Shown here in pieces: positions 23,601 through 33,342 of a DNA stretch of 64,000 nucleotides (the stretch's first letter is position 1; the number at the start of each line of letters is the position of its first letter). The notes beneath the pieces were generated by a model. The model was not told where the DNA came from. It saw only the letters and a list, made by a program, of their open reading frames with translations, and did not search any database. Source of the stretch: Asterella californica. Taxonomy: Eukaryota; Streptophyta; Marchantiopsida; Marchantiales; Aytoniaceae. Location of the stretch: assembly GCA_036924285.1 (NCBI GenBank), contig JAYKYS010000005.1, forward strand, positions 4,774,001 through 4,838,000. Reading direction: 5' to 3'. The translations under genes and the position numbers were made by a program.

Positions 23601-24287
23601 ATGGCTAACTATCATCTGTTCAAAAGCTCGTTTCTCCTCTTCAGTCAAGAAGCCACCCCCTCCTATCTGGAGCTGCTCGAGTGTCTCCTGAGTAAACTTG
23701 TGTCCTATCTGTTTAGGATCTCTAAGCACAGGCTCATCAGCCGCTAACTCCATCTGCTGCTGAGAATCAACATGTAATTGGGTCGCCACAGGTCTCACCT
23801 TCCTCGCTACAGCTTTATACTTGGCGTGTACTTCCGCTTCCTGATGTAAGCCACACCAACAGACTGCATCGTTCCATCCATTCTCCAGTCTCGGATGAGG
23901 ACGATATCGCAAGTACAAGATAATTTCCTCATAGACTTCACGAGAATGGATGGGGATCACCACCCTACCTCCCATCTGTTCCATCAACCTATCTACACCA
24001 TCCAGCCAACAAACAAAAGACTGCACACCTACAAACTCCTCATAAACACCAGAAATCATCTCATCTTCCTTCAGAACTCCTGTACAACGCAGATTTGCTG
24101 CACACCTCTCCATCTGCCTTCTATTCTTCTCAATCAAATCCTCCATCCGTGTGAACTCACTCCAATCATCAGAACTGAAAGCCATCAACCCAGATTTCCA
24201 ACTATGCACAGTGCAACTACTTTCTGAATCTTGAGCAGCCTTTCCATCAACCTCCTGTGATCCCTCAGGCTGCTCAAGCGGGATCAT
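20688..24287 (-). CDS. E2 pol: RT, RNase H, integrase (1199 residues)
   Basis: An uninterrupted ORF from ATG 24287. The pre-RT linker occupies residues 1 to about 230. RT follows with YSSRWFTVPKKTGALRFIQD, GYDQFQLALESRDLTTMRT and the catalytic FLDDIPMKG near residue 411. RNase H has LTVDTSPKTIGW, KRELWG and ETDCLPLLG (about 575-690). Integrase has HDTLWAGHRG (about 807) and catalytic Asp near 872 (VLDIVMM), Asp near 931 (RADRGEL) and Glu near 967 (GKSERGHP), keeping the usual second-Asp-to-Glu spacing of about 35. GPY/F module WFGPYVV and an acidic tail end it. One defect is visible: the zinc finger reads CLHY where E1 reads CIPC, so the second Cys of that pair is lost. In the ancestor it was probably fused in frame behind gag-protease, since the 24471-25169 block is in the same frame; its Met may therefore be internal. 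Confidence 0.9.
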   Translation of the reverse strand: MIPLEQPEGSQEVDGKAAQDSESSCTVHSWKSGLMAFSSDDWSEFTRMEDLIEKNRRQMERCAANLRCTGVLKEDEMISGVYEEFVGVQSFVCWLDGVDRLMEQMGGRVVIPIHSREVYEEIILYLRYRPHPRLENGWNDAVCWCGLHQEAEVHAKYKAVARKVRPVATQLHVDSQQQMELAADEPVLRDPKQIGHKFTQETLEQLQIGGGGFLTEEEKRAFEQMIVSHGKAFSFSAEEIGCVDPSVIAPMVIFTVPHVPWDLKPIPIPRALLPKVIELLKERMQMGILEPSMAPYSSRWFTVPKKTGALRFIQDLQPANNITIRNVGTGPVVDEVAEAFAGRSIYSIGDLFSGYDQFQLALESRDLTTMRTPLGLMRMCTLPQGATNSVAHMQNAMHKVLREFVPEVTIPFLDDIPMKGCPVEDKDEAVTSDGCRKFVADHIRDVEKILMRLEEVHLTLSGTKSRFGMSEIVVVSHLCGTFGRRSNPEKVDAIARIADCTNITEVRRFLGACVFFRVSIPHYAHIAEPLYALLRKGRRFTWRQEHHETMEQLKEILKSPPILRRLSYESGRPVVLTVDTSPKTIGWVVGQEDAEGVRFVSRFGARILTDRQRNYPQVKRELWGAVTAMKVDREFLIGAHVILETDCLPLLGMIANCNTPDIAMLRWIAYVRSLNLELKHIAGKDNPVADMLSRARYTDEDEMFAEVENEEKRDVWCQVGQHTSDLEPLPFNEGFYSEKFRNIGFYLSSLSRREGWSDAEFKEIRRKTYSYLLREGYLWKRPKRRDGMLTRVVDDQPTKLNLLKEFHDTLWAGHRGVWATYTKLKERYWWKGLYQDVVDFVGSCLHYQFYSKVRYRDGLVPTYPPSIHFQWVLDIVMMPPGLWGMRYLVLAREDLSNYVEGRALRTKTTENICRFVLEDIICRYGSVGRLRADRGELRGAEVKEFFARYGVKLRLTTAMNPEGIGKSERGHPSIVHALVKACDGRPREWPRLLPFALWADRTTHCTTTGYMPVELMLGQKPIMPAEEYFPTWATLPWEDGIDRASLLALRIRQLERREEDLADAQERLKVARVRNKERFDKTHRLRPKPIHVGDWVLVYDSTLENQHSTLRKFSRRWFGPYVVLDVYENAPYSLRELDGTLLKLSVAGKRVKLFKRRGGSVELFNFLESELRATRDEDVQVFDEVEAEESDDDEDQTED

Positions 24288-24295
24288 AGTAGCAG

Positions 24296-25544
24296 TAGAT
24301 CCATCACTCTCGCTATCCCGTCCTACGAGAGTGGTTTCAGAAAACCCTTACCCCTACAGATAGGAGAATCCCTCAAAGTTTGACGGTTTCGTTCGTGGTT
24401 CGTACGAACGGTCAGAAACTGCACAGAACGTCTATCATCTGGACTACGGATCCTAGCATAATGAGATCCATCATCCATCACCTTGGTCTCCATTCGAACC
24501 GCAGTGATATAAGGCTGACCAAGAATCACAGGATATTGAAGTAGAAGATTGCACGAAGAAATGTTGATCCACATCCACATCACTTATCTTCACCTTCACG
24601 TTAGGACAAGCGCCGTATAGCTCACCTTTCTGGTTGTTCGCAGCACGTAACACCCAACCATGGTTTAGCTCGATAGACCACTGACCCCTCTCGTACACCT
24701 CCCGTGACATGATGTTGATCTCAGATCCGTGATCAACTAAAGCAGCAACAGGTTCAGCCAAACTTCCAAGGCGAAGTCGCGTAGCAGTTGTGGCACGAGC
24801 CCAATGTCTCTTTCTGAAATCACTTTCACTAGCTGGACTCTCCTCACCAGCTTCCTCATCGTTGAATTCAATAGTGTCGGTACCAGCAACCAACGCTTCT
24901 TGCTGGTATCTCTTGTCATCAACTTCCTGAAAATGCACCTTTCCAAACTCTGCATCATTCAGAGAAGCTCCTACTACATCTATCATCTGACTCTCTACCT
25001 GCTCGGACATCACCTGTCTCTTGCGCTTGATGATGTCGATGATCAGTTCGTGAAACTCCCTCTTTGCAATACCAAGAACTTCTCGAAGAGAAAACTCGAT
25101 TCGCGCATCCAGTATCCTCTGCTCCAAGATGCTCTTCAGATCAGTAGAAGTTTCAATATCAGCTGCCAACTTGTAAGCCGGTCCCTTCCCCTTCTCTTGG
25201 GCAGTAAACCGCCTACCAGCAGTCGTTGGCTCCTACTGGGATCTCTGCACATCCTCCATAGGACCTGGCGCAGGTGGAGGAGCTGCAGAAGTAGACGGGA
25301 TGTCTTCAGGAAGAGCCGCTCGTCTCTTTGTGACTCTCCGTCTATCCCCAGTCTCCTCAGGAATTCCAGTATCAAGTTCAGAGGCTTCTCGCCGCCTCTT
25401 CTCCTCCACAGAAGCATCCTGCCAATGAACGTGTCTATCTACATCCAAGAATGCTCTGATAGAAGCAGCATCTACAGGATCTCCCCATCCTGTGACCCTA
25501 CGAATAGACTCGGCTCCCCTCTTCAGTACTTCAGAAGGGGGCAA
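24296..25544 (-). pseudogene. E2 gag-pol linker and aspartic protease, broken
   Basis: The 25544-25233 block continues the gag C-terminus (EVLKRGAESIRRVTGWGDPV) and ends at TAG 25235-25233 (CAG then TAG). The same frame reopens to 24471 and carries the protease signature ALVDHGSEINIMSREVYERG, an active site of D-H-G-S type where many retroelements have DTGA. Near 24545 the frame shifts; 24583-24323 (YPVILGQPYITAVRMETKV, SHYARIRS) continues the protease in another frame. A second shift returns to the pol frame before 24287. At least one nonsense and two frameshift lesions are needed to explain this, so there is no active protease. Confidence 0.85.
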
Positions 25545-26874
25545 TACTCTTCTCAGCAGTCCTATCTAGCAACGTAGGACTAGAAGAAACCTCAATATGT
25601 CTAGCATATACATCAGGATTTACCGGTGGTGCCATCAATGCATGTACAGTTGCCGCCGCAGCAATCTGAGGTAGACTCCTCATGCCTCCTCGTCCAAACT
25701 GCGTGCTCAACGGCTCTCCAGTAGAAGAAAGGTGCAGCCTACCGTTCTGATAGCGAACCACACCATCTCGCAAAGCAGCTGTGAGCTCTTGACCGTCTCC
25801 TCGGAAGTGATCAGGACTGTCACACCAAATACACCTACGGACAAGAGCACCTCCTGGACGTGCAGCAGCAGGCGCCGGTGGCTGCTCTCTCTGCAATCCA
25901 GCTAGCTCTACCTTCAGCTCTCGCATCTGCCGGATCAGGTCTTCAATCTGATTCTGTTGACCATGGTTCTCCGCAGGTCTCTGAACAGGTGCCCTTTGTG
26001 TTGGAGCTGGCACAACTGGCATCAAAGGAACTGCAGCTGGGACAACAAGTCTGGGAGCAGGGGCCAAAGGTTGCTGTACTTGAGGAGCAGCATAAGGTGG
26101 AGTGACCACTTCTGCAAGCGGACGTCCTCCCACAGCCACTCTTCCCCTCCTCTGCCTTGTCAGTACAGCCACAGCATCCTCAACTCTCCCCCAATCCATA
26201 GTAACACCCCTTTCAGCAGATCGATCGGCCAACATAAAACATAACCGATCTGCCGTAGCATCATCGGTAGCCTGCAGGAAAAGCTCTGTTTTCCTAGCAT
26301 CTAGGGTGATTCGCTCTAGAGTTGAAAGTTGTCGGTATCTCCGATCAAACTCTCTCAACAACTCACTCAGGCTCATCATACGACCAGGTTGCTGCTCAAT
26401 CCAGTCTAGAAATGTCCTTCTAGTAACTCTCTCTGAATCCTCCTCAAGAAACTCCTCTCGAAGAGATCGCTCAAAACTCATCCAGATTCTAAGATTTCTT
26501 CTCTGTACATCCCTAACTTGGTCCCGCAACTCAGGAATGACAGCTAACTCAAAGCTTGCTATCATCTCAGCATCTGTAACCCTAACCAGCTCCATCTCTC
26601 CTCTATACTCACGCAGATATCTAGAAATATCTCTACCTTCAAACCTTCCACACCTATTCATTATCGCTTGCAAAGCCTTGGTGGATTTTAACTCACCCCC
26701 TCCAACGAACGGATGTTGTTGGACCAGGGCCGCAAGCGTCTTCAAGATCTCAGCCGTGTCTAGATCAGATGCAGATGTCGCTGTAGAAGACGCAGGTGCA
26801 GTTGACGGTGCAGCAGTAGACGTTGATGCTCCAACTCCAGAGGCAGCAGCAGCAGCTCCGCTCTTGCGATCCAT
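25531..26874 (-). pseudogene. E2 gag, frameshifted at its end
   Basis: The first ATG is at 26874 (MDRKSGAAAA); the open frame extends a little further upstream without an ATG. About 447 residues are open. The capsid-like region (DSERVTRRTFLDW, LLREFDRRYRQLS) aligns with E1 gag. The knuckle reads CIWCDSPDHFRGDG: the final Cys of the CX2CX4HX4C motif present in E1 is Gly here, so zinc binding is probably lost. Near 25540 a one-base shift ends the frame prematurely at SIAPF, while the neighbouring frame continues the homologous sequence. An Ala/Pro-rich segment lies before the knuckle. Confidence 0.85.
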
Positions 26875-26922
26875 CTCTTCTCCTTGTAGCAACTCAACCT
26901 TCTCAATCAATCACCCCAAGAG

Positions 26923-26940
26923 CTCTCAGTGGAAGCACCA
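26923..26940 (-). other. Putative primer-binding site of E2
   Basis: Minus strand TGGTGCTTCCACTGAGAG starts two bases after the LTR end CCGACA, the expected position. The donor tRNA is not identified. E1 also starts TGGTG but then differs. Confidence 0.5.
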
Positions 26941-26942
26941 GA

Positions 26943-27152
26943 TGTCGGATTGAGAGTCTTCCTGGGAAGGGCGAACCTTCTGGCTGTGATAATGAGCTTG
27001 AAGGCTGTGTGCAACCTACTCAGGGAAGCGTAGGGCTCCTGGCTGTGGCTGGTTTACTCACAGGATAGGCTTCAGGTCTCAAGGTGATACTGAAAACACT
27101 CATATAAGTCTCCAGGCTCTTCTGATAAGTTCAGGAAGCAAAGTTCAGGCTT
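26943..27152 (-). repeat. E2 5' LTR fragment (210 bp)
   Basis: This is the 3'-terminal 210 bp of the LTR, matching 19237-19446. At 27153 the match stops (CTTAACT in the other copy versus CTTCGCG here) and unrelated DNA begins, so about 1.2 kb of the 5' LTR including its promoter is gone. Confidence 0.9.
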
Positions 27153-30100
27153 CGCGTCTAGAGACATACGCGGGCACCGCCATCACTCCCGCTCATATAG
27201 ACACTTTTTTACAAAGTAGGCTGGCCAACTTGAACTTGATGCCAGTTCTCAGTGTTCTTGCATCAGCCTGACAGTATCAGTTGTTCAATTGTCAGACATA
27301 TGCATGATATAAATTAAGCATTTTTCTACGTCTGATACCTTCCAAGAGACATGGTGTACATAAGCTCTTTCATCTACTTTTGCGTTTTCGTGGCAGTGAA
27401 TTCGAATGGGATGTTGTTTTGCTCTTTACTGAGAGGATAACACTTAAGAATATGGATGAAACCACTCTTGTTGGGAAGGGATGAATCATCTCTACAAATA
27501 AATCCTGCGCAACAGCAGCTCACTGTTCATTGAGATGTCAAGCATTCGAAGAAGAGGAAGAGGAACTCGAATTTTTGTTCATGAGCAAAGATTCTATGAA
27601 AGGAATCGGTCAGTGCGGTATATGCTAGAAATATTACGGTGGTAGACTCTTGAGCGGCAGGCACCTGATCATGTCATGCAGAAAGTTCAACATCTTTTGC
27701 CGGTAATCTGTAAAGAAAAGTTCGTAACTTGTATTCGAGTGCATGCTGTTGGCCACGCTAGAGTGGCTTGCAACTAAGTTACCTTTTCCTCTCAGGATAT
27801 TATCTTGTTTCCTCCAAATTTCGGCGATATCTTTATCTCCACTTTCAGTTGAGATATATGCTGAAACTAGTGGCTTGCCCTCCACAAGTGAAGAGAATAA
27901 TTACTGTTCTAGAACTGGTTGTTGACTGAACATAGCAACTCTTCTTTAAGAGCTGTTAATGGAGAAGACGCTGGAACTCGATAAAGGCAAGAAAAGGGGA
28001 AAAAAGCGAACTCACCTTTCAAAGTTCCCAGCTAAAGTCATGCCATGTCATCAGGTTATGGCTTGTTATATGTCTAAAAGTTCCCTCATGGGCCATCGAT
28101 TGATATCGTTGTACGCTTTCGAGCGTGCATCCTTTTGAGACCTCACGAGAGACATGATTGATAGTCTAAGTGCGCTAAGACACGATGTAGACAACGGAAG
28201 ATACAAGTTTCTCTTTCCGGATATAATGTGACAGTAGGAACTTGATTCCAACAGCTTGAAGATGAAGAAGGAGGAAGAAGAAAGTCAATGAAAAAGAGAA
28301 CGAATGGGAAAAGCCTTTAGCAGCAATGATTCAACCTTCCAAAAGAGCAAGCCCTTCGCCCAGATAGATGTTTTTATCTCCAGAGTTAGTTACTTAAGTG
28401 AACGATGAGCGCTAGCTGAGCTGCTGCTTTTCATGATCATGTCTAACGAGTCCATCGAAAAACCTCCTTTTCACCCTTCTTCTCAGAATCTCTATATATA
28501 TTTAACCGTTTATCACTAAAGTTCGACACATCTGGGATCATGGCAGAGATCATTCTGTTTCCGACAAGCTAGCCATCATACAACTGTCATCACTGTCTAC
28601 GTTCGAATTGATTTCTTCATGATTTGTTTGACATGCTGAGGAAATCATGAGCCTGCCTCCGTATGTAACCATCATGCATATGTACATATACATCTTTCAA
28701 ATGTAAGACATGAGAGCAAGAGCTATCCATAAGAACTGCACTCGATTAACTTGTTGTCTCTTGGTCAAGATCATGATACTACTGTCGTAGAATTGCTCTG
28801 ATACAAAAGCTGCAACTTTTGTGGTTCCTTTGAACGAGACCGGGATATACGAGCCTATGGTGTGAAAGCTAATCTGGGCAGATGTTGGCCCCCATAGATC
28901 AGGTTGCAGCAGCTGCAGATGATCATGAAGCAACGATCATGAGAGAATGATCTGAGTATCTAGCTATCAAACACAAACAACGGAATAAAACCCTTGCCCC
29001 CGCATAGCTAGCCTGCTACTTCATGATGATAATGTGCATTGCCAGTCATTGTGCCTTCTTTTCCTAGCAGCAAGTAGAAGATGATGTCTTTAGCCTTTTG
29101 ACGTTCAGGAGTCAGTTCAAGTGCTTGTCAGTCAAATCTTCGCGTGTATTACTTTCCACTTTTCGCATAAGTGTCGTTAAGAATGCTAACTTGGTCACAT
29201 GGATCTGAGTCAAAGCGTCTGCAGTCTAAAGTGATGAATGTGGAACAGAAATCTAGTCGAAGAACGCTCATTGGGAGAACCATCATGAAGTACACAAAAT
29301 AATCTGAATTGCTTATCGTCTATTTTGGCAAGTTGGTGACACAGAAACTTTAAATAATGATACTATATAGTAGTGATAATCGGTACACATTCCACGTTGG
29401 CTCAATCACTGATAACTTATCCAAGGACTGGAGGGAGTTTTTGGAAGTAGAATCTGTTTGAACAGTTGGAGAAATCGTTCTGAGAACATAATCTTCCGGG
29501 TCTTACTGACAAGCTAGCTGTAATACGATCATACGATCCAAGCTCCAGGATATGCGATGCACACTTTTGAGTTTGAAACTCATGGACACCTGATACACTG
29601 AAAAGTAGAGTTGAACAGTTCTGAAGAGCGCTAGTACACGCAAGAGGATGCTCGGAGGCATTGCTTAAGCCTGTGACCATGCATATAATAATACGGATAT
29701 AATGGAAACGAACCTCGACTATCGATCCTGCTTATGTCAATGTCCTAAGGTCATAGGCATTGCACCAAGGCCGAGATTTCATTTTGGCCGATGCTTTGAC
29801 TTACCAACCTCAAGTTTTGTCATGTGCCAGTGCTTTGAGTAGCTGAGCTCGAATTTCCATGCCCGGCCCGGCTTTCTGTCCTTTTATCAAGTAGCAGCAG
29901 CACTGGTGTGGTCTACAAACTCCTCCATTCAATTCTTTTGTTTTGTGTTTCCATTGTGACAATTAGTGCTTGGATTAGCCGCCTCGCCTTCAACTTGTCG
30001 GCTTATCATGTCTGCTTCTCGTACTGGCATGGTGTGCTTGGCTTGACAAGGTACTTTCTGGATCGATTTCCTTCTCCTTCTCGGGACGTTCTCCGATGCT

Positions 30101-31558
30101 TTGAGCTCGAGAGTCGAGCTGGACTTAAATTTGACGTAGCGATCTGATCTGCTCTCCTCTCCTCTCTCACACAATGAACGCCTCGACGAAAACTCTGTCA
30201 AGTCTATTCCTTCTCGGGTGACGTGGACTGGATCAGCACCACGTGGACAAAAGTGACTGCAACGTGCGGTGTACGTGAAATGTGGCGTAGCCAAGTGAGA
30301 CAAGTCGCTAGACTCGCTACTGGAAACCTTGTCTCAAGCTGGGGCGCGTGCGCGGGCAGAAACAAAATCATGGTATATGACTGACTGTGTCACTGAAAGG
30401 GGGAAACGAACGAGAGAGCTTCATGCAAAAATCACAACTAAAGTTAGCTCGTAGACGACATCGTCAACTGGGTCTCGTACTACTTTACGGTACTGAACGA
30501 CGTAGGAGTTGACGCGAAGTCCAAGTTCTGGATCTCTATCTATCTGTACTTGACATTTGTTCTCCAAAGGTGCCTCTAAATTAGCGTCGGCATAAGCGAT
30601 TGGATTGGGTGGGTTGGGGCTTGCGCTACGTAGTAGTAGGAGATATGACCAGGTTAAGGCGTTGATCGTTTCTTTAGGTTAGTTGACCTGTAACCTCACC
30701 AATCAAGACAGGCCACGCCATGAGACGAAATGGCATCCCAGTGTTCCGCTTGTCATTGGCTGATTATGTCCACTCGTAAGTCGTAACAGCGATGCCCACA
30801 TGATAAGATCATCAGTCTACTGTACTGGTGAAAGAGCAGCCACAGTACAGTGTTCTGTTCGTCTTGAGACGACGCACTTTTTCTTCTCTCCTCCTACGAT
30901 TACGTAGCTACTCGAGATTGGAGTGCAGGGAAGGACAGTTGTCGCCTTTGGTATGAGTATGGACTCTGGAGATACAGAGGTGGCTGCTTCCTCCGCCAAT
31001 TTTGTTCTTTTTCTGTCAAGAACGTCCACTGTTGAGGCTTCTATTCCGTCGTGGGGCTTTCTGAACCCGAACGCTGCTACCCTTGCACGGACTAGCCCTC
31101 GCGGCAGGATGACTCGATCGCACGCGCCAGGCTATGGGCAGATGGGGCAAGCCTGCAAACAAGCTAAGGGGTGTTCAAAGTTAGTTCTCAAAGAAGTTCT
31201 AACCCGCGACGGTACGCACGGGCCACTGTCAAAGTCCTGAAGGTTATCTCCTGAGGCCGCCGCGACGGTTTTTCCCGTTTCGGCCGTGGAATACATTTCT
31301 TGGGGTTCTGTTTCTCTAAAATAACAAACAGAATGGACCATTAGTTGAGACACGGTGTACCCTGGTTCTTTACGGTTGATCTCCATTCCGGGGTGGAGGA
31401 ATCTTCTCTCGGGGTTTAAGGTGAACACCCGCTAATGCTGTGCTGCTTCCTCCGCCAAGTTGAAGGGAGTAATCCGAACATTGGTGGGCTAAGTTTGTTT
31501 TGGGCCTATAGGGGATCATGCTACCGTTGGCAAATAGGGCAAGGGAAGAGGAGGGGAA
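27153..31558. other. Intergenic stretch, no gene recognised
   Basis: Short open frames on both strands (for example 27634-27885 minus, 29417-29680 minus, 29929-30303 minus) show no known motifs. Around 30218-30275 several ACGT cores occur, including CACGTGG, which plant bZIP and bHLH factors can bind, but no gene start is evident. From about 30.9 kb composition rises in GC. Host exons of an intron-containing gene cannot be excluded by eye. Confidence 0.45.
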
Positions 31559-31620
31559 CCCCAACTCCAGATAGAGAGTGAGAGTAGGTCTAACACCCTC
31601 ACTATCTATGTGGAGTTGGG
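31559..31620. repeat. Imperfect inverted repeat (hairpin)
   Basis: The left arm starts CCCCAACTCCAGATAG and the right arm ends CTATCTATGTGGAGTTGGG, pairing over about 22 bp with small mismatches and a loop of about 14 nt. TGTGGAGTTGGG recurs alone at about 31771-31782. Function unknown. Confidence 0.7.
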
Positions 31621-31629
31621 TAGAACACG

Positions 31630-31770
31630 CGACGCAATGAACAGCGAACGGATGGAAAGACCCATCAAGTCTTACAAGGGAAAGAAGGAACCGAAGGGCA
31701 AAGCAACCATCGCCTCGAAAGGAGGAAGCACCGGGGCTAAGCCCCGCTATCAGTAGCTCGAAGGTCGCTA
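31630..31770 (+). repeat. Left arm of a diverged 140 bp inverted repeat
   Basis: GACGCAATGAACAGCGAACG through CTTACAAGGGAAAGAAG to CAGTAGCTCGAAGGTCGC is matched, inverted, at 33201-33342 with roughly 80 percent identity by eye and a small indel. It contains GGGGCTAAGCCCC. The element type is not recognised. Confidence 0.75.
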
Positions 31771-32508
31771 TGTGGAGTTGGGTTGGATGGATCTACAGTA
31801 GTGTACAAGTTTGCCACGAGGGGTACAGTATCTGGACCCAATGCATGAATGAATGGACGAGCAAAAGGACCAGCCAGCGGAGCTTGCTTGCCACTTCGGC
31901 ATAAGACAAAGTAGTTAGGAAAACCCAGAACATGACAAATGAAACGCGAGCCGGTAAGATGAAGAGAATCTCGGGAGGCTTTAATGGATGGGATTCAAGG
32001 AATCTGGGAGATTCTACGAAAGGGGATTGCAGCGTTTAGGATACCCAACCCATCTCTCGCACGTAGGCAAGACATCGTAATCGATATAATGTGACGAGGT
32101 GAGTTTATTATCCATAGAGGAGATTGTTTCGATAGTCTTTTTGGGTAGTTGGACTCTCTCAGCACCTTGGTTCTGTTGTCGTTTTCTCGTGCGAGATAGA
32201 TCTATTTTTGAAGAGCAATACGACAAAAGTGGAGGATAGTTCTTACCTACTACATATGTGTCTCCGAGAGATAAGAGATAGTTTGACTCTTGAGACACAT
32301 GAGACACACCCTTGATTCGATACCCTAGTTACCGATAGATCTCGTAGACTACAGTCCTCTTTGACGAGAGACCACTTCTAGTAGGTTCTCCATGCGCTCT
32401 TAGTGGATCTTTCCATCTCACGAGATACTAGAGTTCGACTCCGTTCTTGTTCGGACAAGGACGCATGTTTGACTCATAACTCGATCTTGCATTAGAGCGT
32501 TCTGACTC
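31771..32508. other. Unassigned segment
   Basis: No gene recognised. An open frame at 32014-32307 (minus) has no known motif. This may be the decayed upstream part of the non-LTR element whose C-terminus follows. Confidence 0.4.
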
Positions 32509-33040
32509 GCACCGACTATCTTCTCTACAGCCATGAGGTTCCGTCTAGGTTTGGTTCAGCCTGTTGCTTCAACACAGTCCATCTGCGAGTGCGGCGTCTC
32601 GCTCGACATCTCTAGTCGTCTTCTTGCTCACTGCTCTCACAGTGGAGAGCAGATAGCTACCCATGATGTCATCAGAGACGTCGTGTTTGTCTTAGCATGG
32701 GAGAGCGATTACATGACGTGGAGAGAACGTTGATATGTCTTTCAGATGAGAAGATCAGTGAGATCTGACCTGTACATGATGAGAGAAGATTAGATCTCAG
32801 TGACAGATGTGGGTTGGACACGAGACTCAATAACAACACATGTGATCACGCGTCTCCCATGATGGGCTGCAGGCATGACGATAGCAGCGAAGGTGATCAA
32901 GTATAAGGGTATGCAGGTGAGACATCACTTCATCCCCTTAGTCTTGGAGATATACGGATCTACAACTTTGGAGTTCGACGTCTTTTTTCGAGATTGTGCC
33001 AGAGTCTACCATGAGAGGCATCAAGGGTGCTACTTTTCTT
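32509..33040 (+). pseudogene. C-terminal remnant of a non-LTR (LINE-like) retrotransposon protein
   Basis: A single frame reads TAMRFRLGLVQPV, then CECGVSLDI, HCSHSGEQIATHDVIRDVVF, DVGWTRDS and AAKVIKYKGMQVRHHFIPLV, LEIYGSTTLEFD. The pattern RFRLGL, then CxCG..LD, C..G....HD.IRD, then a DV block and KY.....FIPL..E.YG is what I know from the region behind RT in LINE-type proteins. Three in-frame stops (TGA 32731, TAG about 32788, TGA about 32860) break it. Stops being the only breaks over about 170 codons argues for a once-continuous frame. No RT core is seen upstream. Confidence 0.5.
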
Positions 33041-33200
33041 TTTCTGCACTATATTCTTTAGACAGCGAGTTTTCATTGCTCTACAGAGAATTTTAGTAGG
33101 CGCGATCCACAAAAGAGCAATTGCAGTAGGTGATGCTATTTTCATGTGCACCTGTTGTTTGCAGTAGTACTGACTTACCGGTGTCTGATATTATATATGC

Positions 33201-33342
33201 CTTAGGCGACTTTAGAGCTACTGATAGAGGGGTTTAGCCCCTTATTCTTCCTTGCTGGGCGTTTGTTGCTTTTCCCTTAGGTTACTTCTTTCCCTTGTAA
33301 GGCTTGATGAGTTCTTTCCATCCGTTTGCTATTCATTGCGTC
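33201..33342 (-). repeat. Right arm of the diverged 140 bp inverted repeat
   Basis: The reverse complement of this segment aligns with 31630-31770, sharing ACGGATGGAAAGA, CTTACAAGGGAAAGAAG and CTATCAGTAGCTC. The arms enclose about 1.4 kb including the LINE-like remnant. Confidence 0.75.

Larger units (their letters stand above)
19237..27152 (-). mobile_element. FLDD-type Ty3/gypsy element E2, 5' LTR truncated
   Basis: On the minus strand the order is 5' LTR fragment (26943-27152), primer site, gag (26874-25531), linker and protease (about 25544-24296), RT-RNase H-integrase (24287-20688), polypurine tract (20654-20642) and 3' LTR (20641-19237). Family membership with E1 is shown by colinear gag and pol, identical polypurine tracts and homologous LTRs. 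GACGT at 19232-19236 is one candidate target-duplication copy; the other was lost with the 5' LTR. The gag and protease are frameshifted, so the copy is not autonomous, although its pol ORF is intact. Confidence 0.9.

Noticed and set aside
24804..26953. Long plus-strand open frames (up to 283 residues) opposite E2 gag and protease
   Set aside because: They are antisense to recognised gag/protease coding sequence, and their Ser/Leu/Arg-rich composition mirrors the sense codons.
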